Under the pieces are notes generated by a model. It did not search any database. It saw only the letters and a program-made list of their open reading frames with translations, and had not been told where the DNA came from. From an uncultured Methanobrevibacter sp. (lineage in GTDB: Archaea; Methanobacteriota; Methanobacteria; Methanobacteriales; Methanobacteriaceae), in assembly GCF_937881195.1 (NCBI RefSeq), contig NZ_CALGFC010000059.1, forward strand, positions 1-64,000: a stretch of DNA of 64,000 nt. The letters are read 5' to 3'. Positions 39,494-50,825 of this stretch are shown here, piece by piece (position 1 is the stretch's first letter; the number at the start of each line of letters is the position of its first letter). A program made the position numbers and the translations under genes.

Positions 39494-40593
39494 GATATTA
39501 ATTATAATTAGATAATAGTTAGTCTAATATATTTATTATAATATTATTTAGATTAAATAGTGAATTATCAATATATATTAATACTAATTTTATAATATTA
39601 ATTATTATAATTATTATAATTATTATTCTTGTTATTGTAAATTATCAATAAATAGAATAAATAATAAGATTATAAATAATTTTATAATAAATAAATTATA
39701 TTTCTATTTTTTTAATATTAAAATAAAAATAAATCTCACTAAATATTAAAATAATATTAAAATAATATTAAATAATATTAAAACAAAGATTAAATTTATA
39801 TACTAAATAAGGATAAATTATGTATATATTAATATTAAATCTTATAATATTAGATTACATAATATATTAAATTACATAATGAAAATATATATAAAAATTT
39901 ATAAATAATCAAATATTCTATATTTTGAAATCATAAAATTAAAATATAAAAAATATTTTTATAAATAATAAATTAATAAACTAATGAATTAATAATAAAT
40001 TATTAAAAAATTAATAAATTATTATAAAATAATAAAATAAACAAAATTTAAATGATATGTAAGCAATGTTTTTAATGGTATTATAATAATCTATAAATCA
40101 ACTTCTATTTTTATAAAAGATTTTTAATCTCATTATAGGTTATATAGTTGAAATTATAAAATATTGAATCATAATATGTATAATAATAAATTCTGAGATA
40201 AGTGCTTTTTATTAACTAGGATAATTTTCTTTGGATAGATTTTCTTTTAGTTATATAATTAGATGTAAATATTATACAATTTAGTACTATTTGCCTATTA
40301 ATTTTAGGTTAAATCAATATTATGCTAAATTATAGTAATATAATAAATTATAGTAATATTATATTTCATTAATAGTAAATTATAGTAATATAATAAATTA
40401 TAGTAATATTATATTTCATTATGTGTTTTTACTTAATTATGTTTCAATAATATTTTATTTCAGTTGATTATTATTTTACTTAATAAGTTTTATCTTATTC
40501 AATAATATGTTTATAATACTTATTTGTCTTATTGTTGTAGTATATGGGTTTTATATATTAATAAATCTTGATTAATATCCTTGGGGTGTTTTT
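39494..40593. other. 1.1-kb AT-rich gap between rpoK and enolase
   Basis: The longest empty stretch in the core region. It is made of TATTA/AATAA near-repeats with no plausible gene on either strand. The only clear structure is the 45-bp direct repeat at 40326-40420. A GGGGTG ribosome site for enolase is at 40583. Confidence 0.6.
40326..40420. repeat. 45-bp direct repeat, period 50
   Basis: Two identical 45-bp copies (40326-40370, 40376-40420) with 5 unique bases between. Each is itself made of two TAAATTATAGTAATAT halves. Confidence 0.9.
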
Positions 40594-41844
40594 TTGGATA
40601 GTGTTATAGAAGATGTTCGTGTTAGAAAAATTTTAGATAGTAGAGGAAATGCCACCGTCGAAGTGGATATTCTAACTTGGAATGGGTTCGGACGAGCTGC
40701 AGCTCCAAGTGGTGCAAGTACTGGATCTAGGGAAGTTGTTTCATTTCCTGAGGGTGGAGTAGACAAAATTATTAGCGAAGTTGAAGATTTGATTTCTTCT
40801 GAACTTATTGGAATGGATGCTGAAGATATTTCAGATATCGACATGGTTTTAAAAGAAATTGATGGAACTGATAATTATTCATCTATTGGTGGAAATACAA
40901 CTGTTGCAGTATCTATGGCAGTAGCTAAAGCAGCAGCAGCTTCATATAATTTGCCTCTTTATAAATATTTGGGAGGGAATCTTGTTAATGAAATTCCCTA
41001 TCCTTTAGGTAATATGATGAATGGAGGAGCTCATGCAGGTATTCATGCTCCAGATATTCAAGAATTTTTAATAGTTCCCTCTGGTGCAAATAATATTACT
41101 GAGGCAGTTTTTGCAAACTCACAAGTTCATAAAAAATTGAAAGAACTTATTCAGATTAAAGATTCTCTTTTCACTGGTGGTAAAGGTGACGAGGGTGGAT
41201 GGGTTCCAAATGTTAGTAATGATGTTGCTTTAGAGATTCAAGCTCAAGCTTGTGAAGAAGTTGGGGATGAAACTGGAGTAACTATTCGCCCAGCTTTGGA
41301 TATGGCTGCTTCTGAATTTTGGGATAATAATCAAGAAAAATATGTTTATTCTCAAGATAATGTTTCAAGAGATACTGGAGACCAAATTGAGTTTGTCAAA
41401 GATATTGTTGAAACTTATGACATGATATATGTCGAAGATCCATTTGATGAATCTGATTTTGAAGGATTTAAAGAGCTAAATTCCCTAATTGGAGATAAAT
41501 GTCTTGTTTGTGGGGATGATTTATTTGTTACAAATAAAGAAATTTTAGCTAAAGGGATTGAAATGAATGCAGCTAATGCAATTATTATTAAACCTAATCA
41601 GATTGGATCTCTTTCTGAAACTTATGCAACTGTTAAATTAGCTAAAGAAAATGATGTTGCACCTGTTGTTTCTCATAGGTCTGGTGAAACAACTGATGAG
41701 ACTATTGCTCATTTAGCTGTTGCTTTCGGTGCACCTTTAATCAAAACTGGTGCTTTAGGTGGGGAAAGAATAGCAAAATTAAATGAATTAATTCGTATAG
41801 AAGAAGAGTTATCTAATCCAATTATGGCTAAATTAGATAAATAA
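40594..41844 (+). CDS. eno: enolase
   Basis: A 416-residue enolase (2-phosphoglycerate to phosphoenolpyruvate and back). [17 protein letters not shown] (10-26) opens the N-domain. [20 protein letters not shown] is the class signature, and the metal ligands are in the DPFDESDF and GDDLF segments. [10 protein letters not shown] carries the catalytic Lys. TTG start five bases after GGGGTG. In this methanogen it serves gluconeogenesis as well as glycolysis. Confidence 0.97.
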   Translation: MDSVIEDVRVRKILDSRGNATVEVDILTWNGFGRAAAPSGASTGSREVVSFPEGGVDKIISEVEDLISSELIGMDAEDISDIDMVLKEIDGTDNYSSIGGNTTVAVSMAVAKAAAASYNLPLYKYLGGNLVNEIPYPLGNMMNGGAHAGIHAPDIQEFLIVPSGANNITEAVFANSQVHKKLKELIQIKDSLFTGGKGDEGGWVPNVSNDVALEIQAQACEEVGDETGVTIRPALDMAASEFWDNNQEKYVYSQDNVSRDTGDQIEFVKDIVETYDMIYVEDPFDESDFEGFKELNSLIGDKCLVCGDDLFVTNKEILAKGIEMNAANAIIIKPNQIGSLSETYATVKLAKENDVAPVVSHRSGETTDETIAHLAVAFGAPLIKTGALGGERIAKLNELIRIEEELSNPIMAKLDK

Positions 41845-41974
41845 TCTGATTTTAAAAATTAAGTAATTAATTTTTAGTATTTTTTAAAATTAATACTTTA
41901 AATTATAATGAATAAAATTTAATAAATTATATTTGATAAAATTTACAACTTATAGAGAGTTTAGAGGAGATATT

Positions 41975-42166
41975 ATGGCAAAAGTAACTGTTGATTATGA
42001 TAAATGTGATGGTGGAGATTGTGGAGAATGTGCAGACGTTTGTCCTATGGAAGTTTTAGTACTTGAAGGAGATAAAATAGTTATAAAAAATCCAGAGGAT
42101 TGTAGTTTATGTGAAGTTTGCATGGATGTTTGTCCTCAAGAATGTGTTAATGTTGAAGATGATTAA
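41975..42166 (+). CDS. 2[4Fe-4S]-type ferredoxin
   Basis: A 63-residue electron carrier. The second cluster is classical, CxxCxxCxxxCP (Cys43, 46, 49, 53). The first is spaced Cys11-x4-Cys16-x2-Cys19-x3-Cys23, with a DGGD insertion, so it may differ in potential. The frame reaches back to 41933, but the GAGGAGA ribosome site places the start at the ATG 41975. It lies alone between enolase and S2. Its redox partner is not shown by context. Confidence 0.93.
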   Translation: MAKVTVDYDKCDGGDCGECADVCPMEVLVLEGDKIVIKNPEDCSLCEVCMDVCPQECVNVEDD

Positions 42167-42269
42167 ATTTATATTAAACATTATTAACAATCTTTGATAA
42201 AGCATTATTATAACAATAAATGTTTAAAATTATATTATGAATATTATAAATTAATAAAAAGGTGATATA

Positions 42270-42866
42270 TTGTCAGAACTATTAATACCATTAGAAGAAT
42301 ATTTAGCAGCAGGATTACATATAGGAACTCAACAAAAAACAAGTGACATGGAAAAATATATATTTCGTATAAGGTCTGATGGTTTATATGTATTGGATAT
42401 TAGTAAAACCAATGATAGAATAATGGCAGCAGCTAAATTTTTAGCTAAGTATGATCCTGAAGATATACTTGTAGTAGCTACAAGACAATATGGTCAAGCT
42501 CCTGTTAAGAAATTCGGAGAGTTAATTGGTTGTAAATCAATTCCTGGAAGATTTATTCCTGGAACTTTAACTAATCCTAATTATTCTAAGTTTATAGAGC
42601 CAAAAGTAATTGTTGTGACTGATCCAAGATCTGATTCTCAAGCTATAATTGAATCCAAACAAAATGGTGTTCCTATTGTTGCTTTATGTGATACTGAGAA
42701 TCTATTAAGTACTGTTGATTTAGCTATTCCAGTAAACAACAAAGGAAGAAAAGCTATTGCTTTGGTATATTGGTTATTAGCTAGACAAATATTAAGAGAA
42801 AAAGGAATTATTGGTGAAGATGAAACTCTTAGTCAAGATGCTTCAGACTTTGAATTAAAATTCTAA
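42270..42866 (+). CDS. rps2: 30S ribosomal protein S2
   Basis: A 198-residue archaeal uS2 (SA type). [22 protein letters not shown] (14-35) and [28 protein letters not shown] are diagnostic. TTG start with AAGGTGAT. It closes the ribosomal genes of this window. Confidence 0.97.
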   Translation: MSELLIPLEEYLAAGLHIGTQQKTSDMEKYIFRIRSDGLYVLDISKTNDRIMAAAKFLAKYDPEDILVVATRQYGQAPVKKFGELIGCKSIPGRFIPGTLTNPNYSKFIEPKVIVVTDPRSDSQAIIESKQNGVPIVALCDTENLLSTVDLAIPVNNKGRKAIALVYWLLARQILREKGIIGEDETLSQDASDFELKF

Positions 42867-43168
42867 TTTAAAAAGTGATAAATTTAAGATTTATAAATTC
42901 ATATTTTTAGTATTTTATATATTAACAAATTATAATTTAATTTCTTAATTTCATTTGTTTGGAGATTTATTTGTAAATAATTTGTTAAATTTTTTAAATA
43001 TAAAAATATTTTAAAAATATAAATATTTTGAATATGCAAATATTTTAAAAATATAAATATTTTGAATATGCAAATATTTTAAAAATATAAATATTTTAAA
43101 TGTATAAATTTTTTAAAATATTAATTTTACAATCATTTTTCTGATTGGATAAAGTATTATTAAATAAA
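42867..43168. other. gap before the MEMO gene, containing a minisatellite
   Basis: The gap runs to 43199. It contains the 34-bp repeat at about 43004-43104 and T-rich runs after S2. No gene is seen. Confidence 0.6.
43004..43104. repeat. 34-bp tandem repeat, three copies
   Basis: Unit AAATATTTTGAATATGC plus AAATATTTTAAAAATAT; full copies start at 43021 and 43055, with partial, diverged copies on both sides. Confidence 0.88.
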
Positions 43169-43175
43169 TTTATTA
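43169..43175 (+). promoter_or_regulatory. TATA box of a probably leaderless gene
   Basis: TTTATTA is centred about 28 bases before the ATG at 43200, which has no ribosome site. Weak on its own, because TATA-like words are common in this DNA. Confidence 0.35.
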
Positions 43176-43199
43176 AATCTAAAAAACATATTTTATATC

Positions 43200-44099
43200 A
43201 TGATAAGAAAACCAGCTGTAGCCGGATTATTTTATGAAAAAAATCCAGATGACCTGAAAAATAAGATTGAATGGTGTTTTAATCATGAATTAGGCCCTGG
43301 AAAAATCCCTGAATTAGGATTAGGTCAGTCCATTGAATTTTTAAATAATGATTCAACAAAAAATATTGAAGAATCAACTAAAAATCAAAAAATATATGGG
43401 GCTGTTGTTCCTCATGCAGGGTATTCTTATTCTGGCCCTATAGCTGCTCATGCTTATTATGAGATAGTTGAAAATGGTTTTCCTGAAACATTCATAATAT
43501 TATGTCCTAATCATACAGGTTTAGGTACTGGCATCTCAATATTTAAAGAGGGTATATGGAATACACCATTAGGAAATGTTGAGATTGATGAGGAATTTAC
43601 TAAAGAAATGGTTTCAAACTCAGATTTAATTAATTTTGATACTTCTGCACATATTAAGGAACATAGTTGTGAAATTCACCTTCCATTTTTACAATATTTT
43701 TCTAATGATTTTAAAATTGTTCCCATGGTTATGTGGATGCAAGATATGGAAAGTGGATCTGATATAGCTAATTCTATTGCCAAAACAGCTAAAAAATTGC
43801 GAAGGTCTGTTTTAATTATTGCTAGTACTGATTTAACACATTATGAATCTAAAAATTTTGCTGAAAAAAAGGATAAATTAATATTGGATGCAATATCTAA
43901 TATGGATGAAGATTCTCTTTTAAATGTTGTTAAAAATTTTGGAATTAGTATGTGTGGTTATGGCCCTACAATTGCAACTATTAAAGCATCAAGATTTTTA
44001 GGTGCAAAAAATGGGAAAATTTTAAAGTATGCGACTAGTGGCGACATTTCAGGAGATTTCAATTCTGTAGTAGGATATTGTTCAGCTATTTTCGATTGA
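43200..44099 (+). CDS. MEMO1 family protein (UPF0103)
   Basis: A 299-residue member of the MEMO family, structurally related to class III extradiol dioxygenases. The N-terminus IRKPAVAGLFYEKNPDDL is diagnostic. Putative metal ligands are in VVPHAGYSYSGP (about 68-79), EHSCEIHLPFLQ and STDLTHYES. An insertion near 45-62 (NDSTKNIEESTKN) is longer than usual. Its biochemical function in archaea is unknown. As I recall for Methanothermobacter, it lies between S2 and mevalonate kinase. Confidence 0.93.
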   Translation: MIRKPAVAGLFYEKNPDDLKNKIEWCFNHELGPGKIPELGLGQSIEFLNNDSTKNIEESTKNQKIYGAVVPHAGYSYSGPIAAHAYYEIVENGFPETFIILCPNHTGLGTGISIFKEGIWNTPLGNVEIDEEFTKEMVSNSDLINFDTSAHIKEHSCEIHLPFLQYFSNDFKIVPMVMWMQDMESGSDIANSIAKTAKKLRRSVLIIASTDLTHYESKNFAEKKDKLILDAISNMDEDSLLNVVKNFGISMCGYGPTIATIKASRFLGAKNGKILKYATSGDISGDFNSVVGYCSAIFD

Positions 44100-44528
44100 T
44101 TTATAATTAAATTTGACTTAGTTATAATTTAATTGTCTAAATAATGATATGTAATAAACAAATTTTAGATTTATTAATTGATTAGATTTATCAATTGATA
44201 ATAATGATTTTATAAATGATTTTAATAATATTATTGAATATATTCTTTCAAAAATTATTAAAATATTGCAGAATATATAAATTTAGAAAGGATTTTTGGG
44301 GTCTGTATTATTAATTCCTATTGATAATTAAGTATAATTTATTATTCCTAAACATCTTTCTATTAATTTGCAGTTTACTAATATTTAGTATAAAAATTAA
44401 TATTCTAATTGTTATCATTTGTGATTATTGTCAAATTTATCTTATTAAATTTATATCATTTGTAATCATTGTCAAATTTATCTTATTAAATTCATATCAT
44501 TAAATTTATCGTTTCTAGATGTGTAAAA
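44100..44528. repeat. 429-bp gap with a 41-bp tandem repeat
   Basis: The repeat at 44414-44501 has two full 41-bp copies (ATCATTTGTGATTATTGTCA and onward) and a partial third. The rest is AT-rich with no gene seen. GATGTG at 44519 is the mevalonate kinase ribosome site. Confidence 0.75.
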
Positions 44529-45491
44529 ATGGAAATTGTTGCTTCTGCTCCAGGTAAAACAATATTATTTGGGGAACATGCTGTTGTTTATGGCGAACCT
44601 GCTATTGCAGGTGCAGTTAATAAAAGAGCAACTATAAAATTAAGTGAAGCTTCAGGTAATGTTTCTATTTTCAAGTCTAATGATTTGGGATTTGAAGCTG
44701 AATTAGATACTGTAGCTAAAAGATATAAGTTAAAAAAGGGAAAACCTGGTATAATAAAATATATTTTGGAAATATTGCATAGGCATCATGATCATAGTCC
44801 TATTGAATTAGATCTTTCATTAGATATTCCTATTGGGTCTGGACTTGGATCTTCTGCTGCTGTAACTGTTGCCACTCTTGCAGCACTTTTTAAATATCAT
44901 GGAAAAAAATTCAATAAAATTTTTATAGCTAAAAAGGCTCATGAAATTGAAAGTAGTGTTCAGGGGATGGCTAGCCCTCTTGATACTAGGGTAAGTACAT
45001 TTGGGGGTTTAATTTATCTTTCTAAAGATAAAAAAATATCTAAATTTGATACAAATCTTAAATCATCTTTTGTAATTGGATATACCTCTAAAAGGGGAAA
45101 TACTGGAAGAATGGTTAAATCAGTTAAATCTTTAAAAAATAGGAATCCTTTAATTATAACTCCAATTATTAAAACAATGGGAAAAATAACTGATGAAGCT
45201 AAAATGGCAATTATAAAAAGACAAGAATTTAAATTAGGAGAATTAATGAATATTAATCAGGGACTTCTTGATTCTATTGGTGTAAATACTAACGAACTTT
45301 CTCGTATGGTTTATCTTGCTAGAAAAGCAGGAGCTAGTGGTTCAAAAATTACTGGAGCTGGTGGTGGAGGAAGTATCATTGCTTGTTGCCCTAGAAATCA
45401 GGATCGTGTATTTAAATCTCTTAGTTATCATGATAATGCTATAAAAGTCAATTTTTCAAATAAAGGAGTCATTGTTAAAGAAATTAGGTAA
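44529..45491 (+). CDS. mvk: mevalonate kinase
   Basis: A 320-residue GHMP kinase that phosphorylates mevalonate, the first committed kinase step to archaeal lipids. SAPGKTILFGEHAVVYG (6-22), the ATP loop PIGSGLGSSAA (101-111) and the C-terminal KITGAGGGGSIIAC are the three GHMP motifs. It begins the run mvk, ipk, fni, with RNase J and prenyl synthase behind. Confidence 0.96.
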   Translation: MEIVASAPGKTILFGEHAVVYGEPAIAGAVNKRATIKLSEASGNVSIFKSNDLGFEAELDTVAKRYKLKKGKPGIIKYILEILHRHHDHSPIELDLSLDIPIGSGLGSSAAVTVATLAALFKYHGKKFNKIFIAKKAHEIESSVQGMASPLDTRVSTFGGLIYLSKDKKISKFDTNLKSSFVIGYTSKRGNTGRMVKSVKSLKNRNPLIITPIIKTMGKITDEAKMAIIKRQEFKLGELMNINQGLLDSIGVNTNELSRMVYLARKAGASGSKITGAGGGGSIIACCPRNQDRVFKSLSYHDNAIKVNFSNKGVIVKEIR

Positions 45492-45684
45492 TTTGATACT
45501 TTAGTTTAATCTTTGATTATTTAAACTATTGGTGCATTTTTCATATATCTTAAACTTATTATTATAATAAATCATTATATATAATAATCCAGAGGGGATA
45601 ATTCATAGATACTATGATTCATTAAATATGATAATTTAATATAGATATTAATTTAATAAATATAATAATTTAGTAGGCGTTTAG

Positions 45685-46527
45685 ATGATAATTTTGAAAC
45701 TTGGTGGGAGTATATTAACTAATAAAGATTCAAAAGAACCAGAAGTTAATTATACTAATTTAAATAGGATAGCTCTTGAAATTAAAGAATCTCTTATTAA
45801 TAATGGAATGGACAATTTTAAAAATAATAATTCTAGTAACCAAAGTTTAGTAATTATCCATGGTGCAGGCTCTTATGGCCATCCTCCTGCTAAAAAATAT
45901 GAAATAGGAAAAGAATTTAATAGTGATCAATATCCTAAAAAGAGATTAGGATTTTCAAAAACTCAAATATGTGTAAAAAAATTAAATACTATTATATGTG
46001 ATGTGTTGGTTAGCCATGGACTACCTTGTGTATCCATACAGGCTTCTTCATTTATTACTACAAAAAATAAGAGGATAAATAATTTTAATTTAAATCTAAT
46101 TGAGAGATATTTGGATGAGGGTTTTATTCCTGTGATATATGGAGATGTGGTGCTTGATGATGAATTAAAAGTAGCTGTTCTGTCTGGCGACCAAATTTTA
46201 CAATATATGGCAATAAACTTGAATCTATCTTCAAAATCAAATAAAAAAGAAGTTATTCTAGGTACAGATGTTAATGGAGTTTATACAAGAAACCCTAAAA
46301 AATATAAAGATGCAAAACATATTCCTATTCTAAACTCTTTAGAAGATATTGAAGAATTAGATACAACAACTAATATTGATGTTACTGGTGGAATGGTTGG
46401 TAAAATAAAAGAACTTTTAGAACTAGCAAATATTGGGATTGAATCTAAAATTATAAATGCAAATGAACCGGGTGCTATTATTGATGCACTAAATAATAAA
46501 GATATCAAAGGAACAGTAATTAAATGA
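45685..46527 (+). CDS. ipk: isopentenyl phosphate kinase
   Basis: A 280-residue amino-acid-kinase-fold enzyme making isopentenyl diphosphate from isopentenyl phosphate, the archaeal variant of the mevalonate route. MIILKLGGSILTNK opens it. IIHGAGSYGHPPAKKY (57-72) includes the family catalytic His, probably His66. GDVVLDD and LGTDVNGVYTRNPKK are substrate and ATP segments. An Asn/Ser-rich stretch at 44-54 is an AT-driven loop. The ribosome site is weak (AGGCG). Confidence 0.95.
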   Translation: MIILKLGGSILTNKDSKEPEVNYTNLNRIALEIKESLINNGMDNFKNNNSSNQSLVIIHGAGSYGHPPAKKYEIGKEFNSDQYPKKRLGFSKTQICVKKLNTIICDVLVSHGLPCVSIQASSFITTKNKRINNFNLNLIERYLDEGFIPVIYGDVVLDDELKVAVLSGDQILQYMAINLNLSSKSNKKEVILGTDVNGVYTRNPKKYKDAKHIPILNSLEDIEELDTTTNIDVTGGMVGKIKELLELANIGIESKIINANEPGAIIDALNNKDIKGTVIK

Positions 46528-46567
46528 TTATTTGTTTTAATATATAATAAAATTATATTCATATAGA

Positions 46568-46612
46568 ATAATCTTTTAAATAGTCTTTTAAATAGTCTTT
46601 TAAATAATATTT
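46568..46612. repeat. 13-bp repeat AGTCTTTTAAATA
   Basis: About three copies just after ipk. The rest of the 337-bp gap to fni (46528-46864) is AT-rich, with further short repeats (AATAAGAAAATCTT twice at 46740-46772), and shows no gene. Confidence 0.8.
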
Positions 46613-46864
46613 TATATATTGTATGTTAAAATATCACAATTTTATAATCATATAAAGTTTTATAATAATATAAAATTTTTTATAATTCTATATATTTTTA
46701 TAGTTCTCAAAATAGTATTATATATAATATTAATATAAATAATAAGAAAATCTTAATAATAAGAAAATCTTTTTAAGTGAAATATAAGTAAACATTAATA
46801 AAAAATATAATTTATATGATAAAATTTTATATTAAGAAACTTTAATAAATTAAGGAAAAACAAA

Positions 46865-47941
46865 ATGATTTCAGATAGAAAATTAGAACATCTATTATTA
46901 TGTAAACACTATGATGTTCAATATAAAAATAAAAAGACAGGGTTTGAGGATATTGAGCTTATTCATAATGCTCTACCTGAAATAAATAAAGATGAAATTG
47001 ATATATCAACTAATATTTTTGGAAAAAAATTAGAATCTCCCCTTATTATAACTGCTATTACTGGAGGTCATCCTGCAGCTTTAAAAATTAATAAAGAATT
47101 AGCCATGGCTGCTGAAAATAAAAAAATTGGCCTTGGTTTAGGCAGTCAAAGAGCAGGTATTGAAAATCCGGAATTATCAAATACTTATGGAGTAGCTAGA
47201 GAAAATGCTCCAAATACTCTTTTAATTGGGAATATAGGGGCTCCACAAATAATTGGTGATTCAAAAAAATCTGAAGAATTTGCTAATAATGCTATAAATA
47301 TGATTGATGCTGATATATTAGCCATACATTTAAATGTACTTCAAGAGTCAATACAACCCGAAGGTGATATTGATGCTAATGGATATATTAATTCAATTGA
47401 AAATATTGTAAATTCTGTTGATATTCCTATAATGGCAAAAGAAACTGGTACTGGAATTGCTTCAGAAGAAGGTAAAATTCTTGAAGATATGGGTGTGGAT
47501 TTTATAGATGTTGCAGGTGCTGGTGGAACTAGCTGGGCTGCTGTAGAAACTTTCCGTGCTGAAGATAAGTATATTGGTGAGTTATTTTGGGATTGGGGAA
47601 TTCCAACTGCAGTTAGTACTGCGGAACTTTCAAATTCATTGAATATTCCTATAATATCTTCTGGAGGAATTCGTTCAGGTTTAGATGCAGCTAAAGCTAT
47701 TGCACTTGGTGCTGATTCTGTTGGAATAGCATTACCTATATTAAAAGAAGCTTTTGTTGGACATGATGAAATTATAAAATTTATTAATACATTTAATGAT
47801 TCTTTGAAAATAGCCATGTTTTTAGTTGGTGCAAAAAACTTAGAAGAACTTAAAAATTCTAATTTAATTATTAAAGGAGATACTAAAAATTGGCTAGAAG
47901 AAAGGGAATTCAACACAAAAAATTATTCAAGGAGGAAATAA
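46865..47941 (+). CDS. fni: type 2 isopentenyl-diphosphate isomerase
   Basis: A 358-residue FMN-dependent TIM-barrel isomerase of IPP and [21 protein letters not shown] (5-20), [11 protein letters not shown] near 60-70, [19 protein letters not shown] sequence and the phosphate loop [21 protein letters not shown] are diagnostic. Ribosome site AAGGA. Its last codons contain the GGAGGA site of RNase J, whose TTG begins one base after the stop. Confidence 0.96.
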   Translation: MISDRKLEHLLLCKHYDVQYKNKKTGFEDIELIHNALPEINKDEIDISTNIFGKKLESPLIITAITGGHPAALKINKELAMAAENKKIGLGLGSQRAGIENPELSNTYGVARENAPNTLLIGNIGAPQIIGDSKKSEEFANNAINMIDADILAIHLNVLQESIQPEGDIDANGYINSIENIVNSVDIPIMAKETGTGIASEEGKILEDMGVDFIDVAGAGGTSWAAVETFRAEDKYIGELFWDWGIPTAVSTAELSNSLNIPIISSGGIRSGLDAAKAIALGADSVGIALPILKEAFVGHDEIIKFINTFNDSLKIAMFLVGAKNLEELKNSNLIIKGDTKNWLEEREFNTKNYSRRK

Positions 47942-47942
47942 C

Positions 47943-49295
47943 TTGACTGTAGAAATTATTGCAATAGGTGGATATGAAGAAGTTGGAAAAAATATGACTG
48001 CTGTAAAGGTAGGTGAGGAAGTAATAATCTTTGATATGGGTATTCATCTTGATAGGATAAGTATTCATGAAGATACTGATATAGATAGGATGCATAGTTT
48101 AGATTTAATTGAAAGGGGTGTCATCCCTGATGATACTTTGATGAAAGATGTTGATGGTAAAGTCAAGGCAATAGTCTTTTCTCATGGCCATCTTGATCAT
48201 ATAGGGGCAGTAGCAAAATTAGCTCATCGTTATGATGCTCCAATTGTAGCTACTCCTTATACAATTGCTTTAATTGAAAGGACAATTAAAGGTGAAAGGA
48301 AATTTTCTGTTTCAAATCCTTTAAGGAATTTAAATCCTGGAGGTAAATTACAATTATCAAAAGATATTACATTAGAATTTGTTCAATCAACTCATAGTAT
48401 CCCACAGGCAGTTTTGCCAGTTCTTCATACTCGAGAGGGAGTTATTGTTTATGCAAATGATTTTAAATTCGATAATCATCAAAAGATATCTCCTCCTCCT
48501 GATTATAATAGGCTAAGAGAATTAGGTAAAAAGGGTGTTTTATCTCTTATTGTTGAAACTACTAGGGCTAATGAATTTCATGAGGTTAAAACTTACTCTG
48601 AAAGAGTTGCTAAAATTATCTTAGAAGATTTAATGAAACAACCTTTGAAAGAGAAAGCAGGAATGATTGTAACAACTTTTTCATCTCATGTTGAAAGAGT
48701 TCAAGCTATAGCAGATATTGCAAAAACTAGTAATAGGCATATTCTATTTTTAGGAAGGTCTATGGAACGATATTGTGGTATAGCTGAGAATTTTGGAATA
48801 TTAGATTTGCCGGATAATTCTAGTGTATATGGAAGCCCAAAAGCAGTTACCAAGGCACTTAATAAAGCTGAAGATAATAGGGAAGATTATTTACTTGTTA
48901 CAACTGGACATCAAGGCGAACCTGATGCCCTATTACCTAGAATAGCAAGTGGGAGAACTCCTTTCACTGTAAGGCCTGGAGATAATGTTATAATATCTGC
49001 TCCAATTATCCCTAATCCTACAAATAAAGCTAATAGGCATATGATGGAAAGAAGATTAATCTCAAGTGGTGCTAGAATATATTCTAATGCTCATGTATCT
49101 GGACATGCTGGAAGGGAGGATCATAGAGACTTCCTTAGAATGTTAAAACCAAAACATATTATTCCTGCTCATGGAGAATTAGAAATGTTAGCTGCATATG
49201 GGGAATTAGCTGAAGAAGAAGGATATAGAATAGGTAGCAATGTACATATTTTAAGAAATGGTCAAGCTCAAGTATTTAATGAAGGATTTTCTTAG
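47943..49295 (+). CDS. rnj: ribonuclease J (archaeal aRNase J)
   Basis: A 450-residue metallo-beta-lactamase/beta-CASP RNase, a 5'-3' exonuclease in studied archaea. FSHGHLDHIGAV (79-90) carries His81, His83, Asp85 and His86. The beta-CASP part holds VTTFSSHVERVQAI and FLGRSMERY, and the final SGHAGREDH and IPAHGELEML close the active site. TTG start, one base behind fni and coupled to it. Confidence 0.95.
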   Translation: MTVEIIAIGGYEEVGKNMTAVKVGEEVIIFDMGIHLDRISIHEDTDIDRMHSLDLIERGVIPDDTLMKDVDGKVKAIVFSHGHLDHIGAVAKLAHRYDAPIVATPYTIALIERTIKGERKFSVSNPLRNLNPGGKLQLSKDITLEFVQSTHSIPQAVLPVLHTREGVIVYANDFKFDNHQKISPPPDYNRLRELGKKGVLSLIVETTRANEFHEVKTYSERVAKIILEDLMKQPLKEKAGMIVTTFSSHVERVQAIADIAKTSNRHILFLGRSMERYCGIAENFGILDLPDNSSVYGSPKAVTKALNKAEDNREDYLLVTTGHQGEPDALLPRIASGRTPFTVRPGDNVIISAPIIPNPTNKANRHMMERRLISSGARIYSNAHVSGHAGREDHRDFLRMLKPKHIIPAHGELEMLAAYGELAEEEGYRIGSNVHILRNGQAQVFNEGFS

Positions 49296-49439
49296 ATTTC
49301 TTAGATTAATAAATAAACTTAATTTTAGTTTTTTAGGTAGGAGTTTAATTTTTTTTAAACTTTAAGCTTTGTTAATTCTCATAATTATTAGTATTTAAAA
49401 TTAAAATTTACAACTTTTTAATGTTTAGGAGGGATATTC

Positions 49440-50477
49440 ATGTCAAATGTTAATGATGAAGTAGGTAAAATACTCGGACAATATTCTAAAGATATTCATA
49501 AAGAAATTGGGGATACACTTTCAAGTATAGGTCCAAATGATCTTCGTGAAGCTTCAATTTATCTTACAAAAGCTGGTGGAAAAATGTTAAGGCCTGCTTT
49601 AACAGTTTTGGTATGTGAAGCTGTAGGTGGAACATTCTCAAGCTGTATAAAAGCAGCAGCAGCTATAGAGTTAATTCACACATTTTCATTAATTCATGAT
49701 GATATTATGGATAAAGATGATATGAGGCGTGGAAAACCTTCTGTTCATAAAGTTTGGGGTGAACCAGTAGCTATATTAGCTGGAGATACACTATTTTCAA
49801 AAGCTTATGAACTTGTTATTAATTCAAAAAATGAAATTGATTCATCAAATCCCGAAGAATGTTTAAATAGGGTAAATAGGACTTTATCTACTGTTGCTGA
49901 TGCTTGTGTTAAAATATGTGAAGGTCAGGCTCAGGATATGGGTTTTGAAGGAAACTTTGATGTAAGTGAAGAAGAATATATGGAAATGATATTTAAAAAA
50001 ACTGGGGCATTAATTGCAGCTGCAACAGAATCAGGAGCTATTATGGGTGGTGCCGATGATAAAATTGTTTCATCAATGTATGATTATGGAAAACTTGTAG
50101 GTTTAGCTTTCCAAATTCAAGATGATTATCTAGATTTGGTTAGTGATGAAGATTCATTAGGCAAACCTGTTGGTAGTGACATAGCTGAAGGTAAAATGAC
50201 TATCATTGTTGTCAATGCACTTGCAAATGCTAATGATGCTGATAAAGAAAGACTTTTAGAGATTTTAAAAATAGGCAATGAAAGTGGAAATTGTGATCAG
50301 AAAGATATAGATGAGGCAATTGCTATTTTTGAAAAATATGGTTCAATTCAATATGCTAAAGAGGTTGCACTTCTAAATGTTAAAAAAGCAAAGCAATTAC
50401 TTGAAATATTGCCTGAATCTGAAGCTAAACATACACTTTCTTTAGTTGCAGATTTTGTTCTTAATAGGCAAAATTAA
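49440..50477 (+). CDS. idsA: bifunctional short-chain isoprenyl diphosphate synthase
   Basis: A 345-residue trans-prenyl transferase giving farnesyl and geranylgeranyl diphosphate for archaeal membrane lipids. The first Asp-rich motif is DDIMD (87-91) followed by [12 protein letters not shown], the second DDYLD (228-232). Ribosome site GGAGGGAT. It closes the isoprenoid group. In Methanothermobacter I recall gltX next, which is not here, so the accessory region starts after it. Confidence 0.96.
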   Translation: MSNVNDEVGKILGQYSKDIHKEIGDTLSSIGPNDLREASIYLTKAGGKMLRPALTVLVCEAVGGTFSSCIKAAAAIELIHTFSLIHDDIMDKDDMRRGKPSVHKVWGEPVAILAGDTLFSKAYELVINSKNEIDSSNPEECLNRVNRTLSTVADACVKICEGQAQDMGFEGNFDVSEEEYMEMIFKKTGALIAAATESGAIMGGADDKIVSSMYDYGKLVGLAFQIQDDYLDLVSDEDSLGKPVGSDIAEGKMTIIVVNALANANDADKERLLEILKIGNESGNCDQKDIDEAIAIFEKYGSIQYAKEVALLNVKKAKQLLEILPESEAKHTLSLVADFVLNRQN

Positions 50478-50599
50478 TAAAATTATTTTTATAAAAAACT
50501 TTTGAATTATTTAATTTATTTTATATTTAATTAAATATTTTAATTAAATAAATAATTATTAATAAGAATATATTAATAAAAATTAAAAGATAAAATATA

Positions 50600-50800
50600 A
50601 AAATTAAAGATGAAAAATAGATATAAAACTAGGATATAAAACTAGAATATAAAACTAGGATATAAAAATAGATATAAAACTAGAATGTAAAATATTGAAT
50701 ATAAAAATTGAATATAAAATATAATATAAAATATAGAATCTAAAAATAAAACATAAAAATATAATATAAAAATAAAATAATCTCAAAAATATTTAATATT
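50600..50800. repeat. degenerate AT repeat (ATATAAAACTAGA units)
   Basis: Imperfect 13- to 15-bp units such as ATATAAAACTAGA, ATATAAAAATAG and ATATAAAATAT fill most of the 348-bp gap between idsA and the next gene. No gene is seen. Confidence 0.75.
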
Positions 50801-50825
50801 ATTTAAAAAAAAATTAGGTGTTAAT

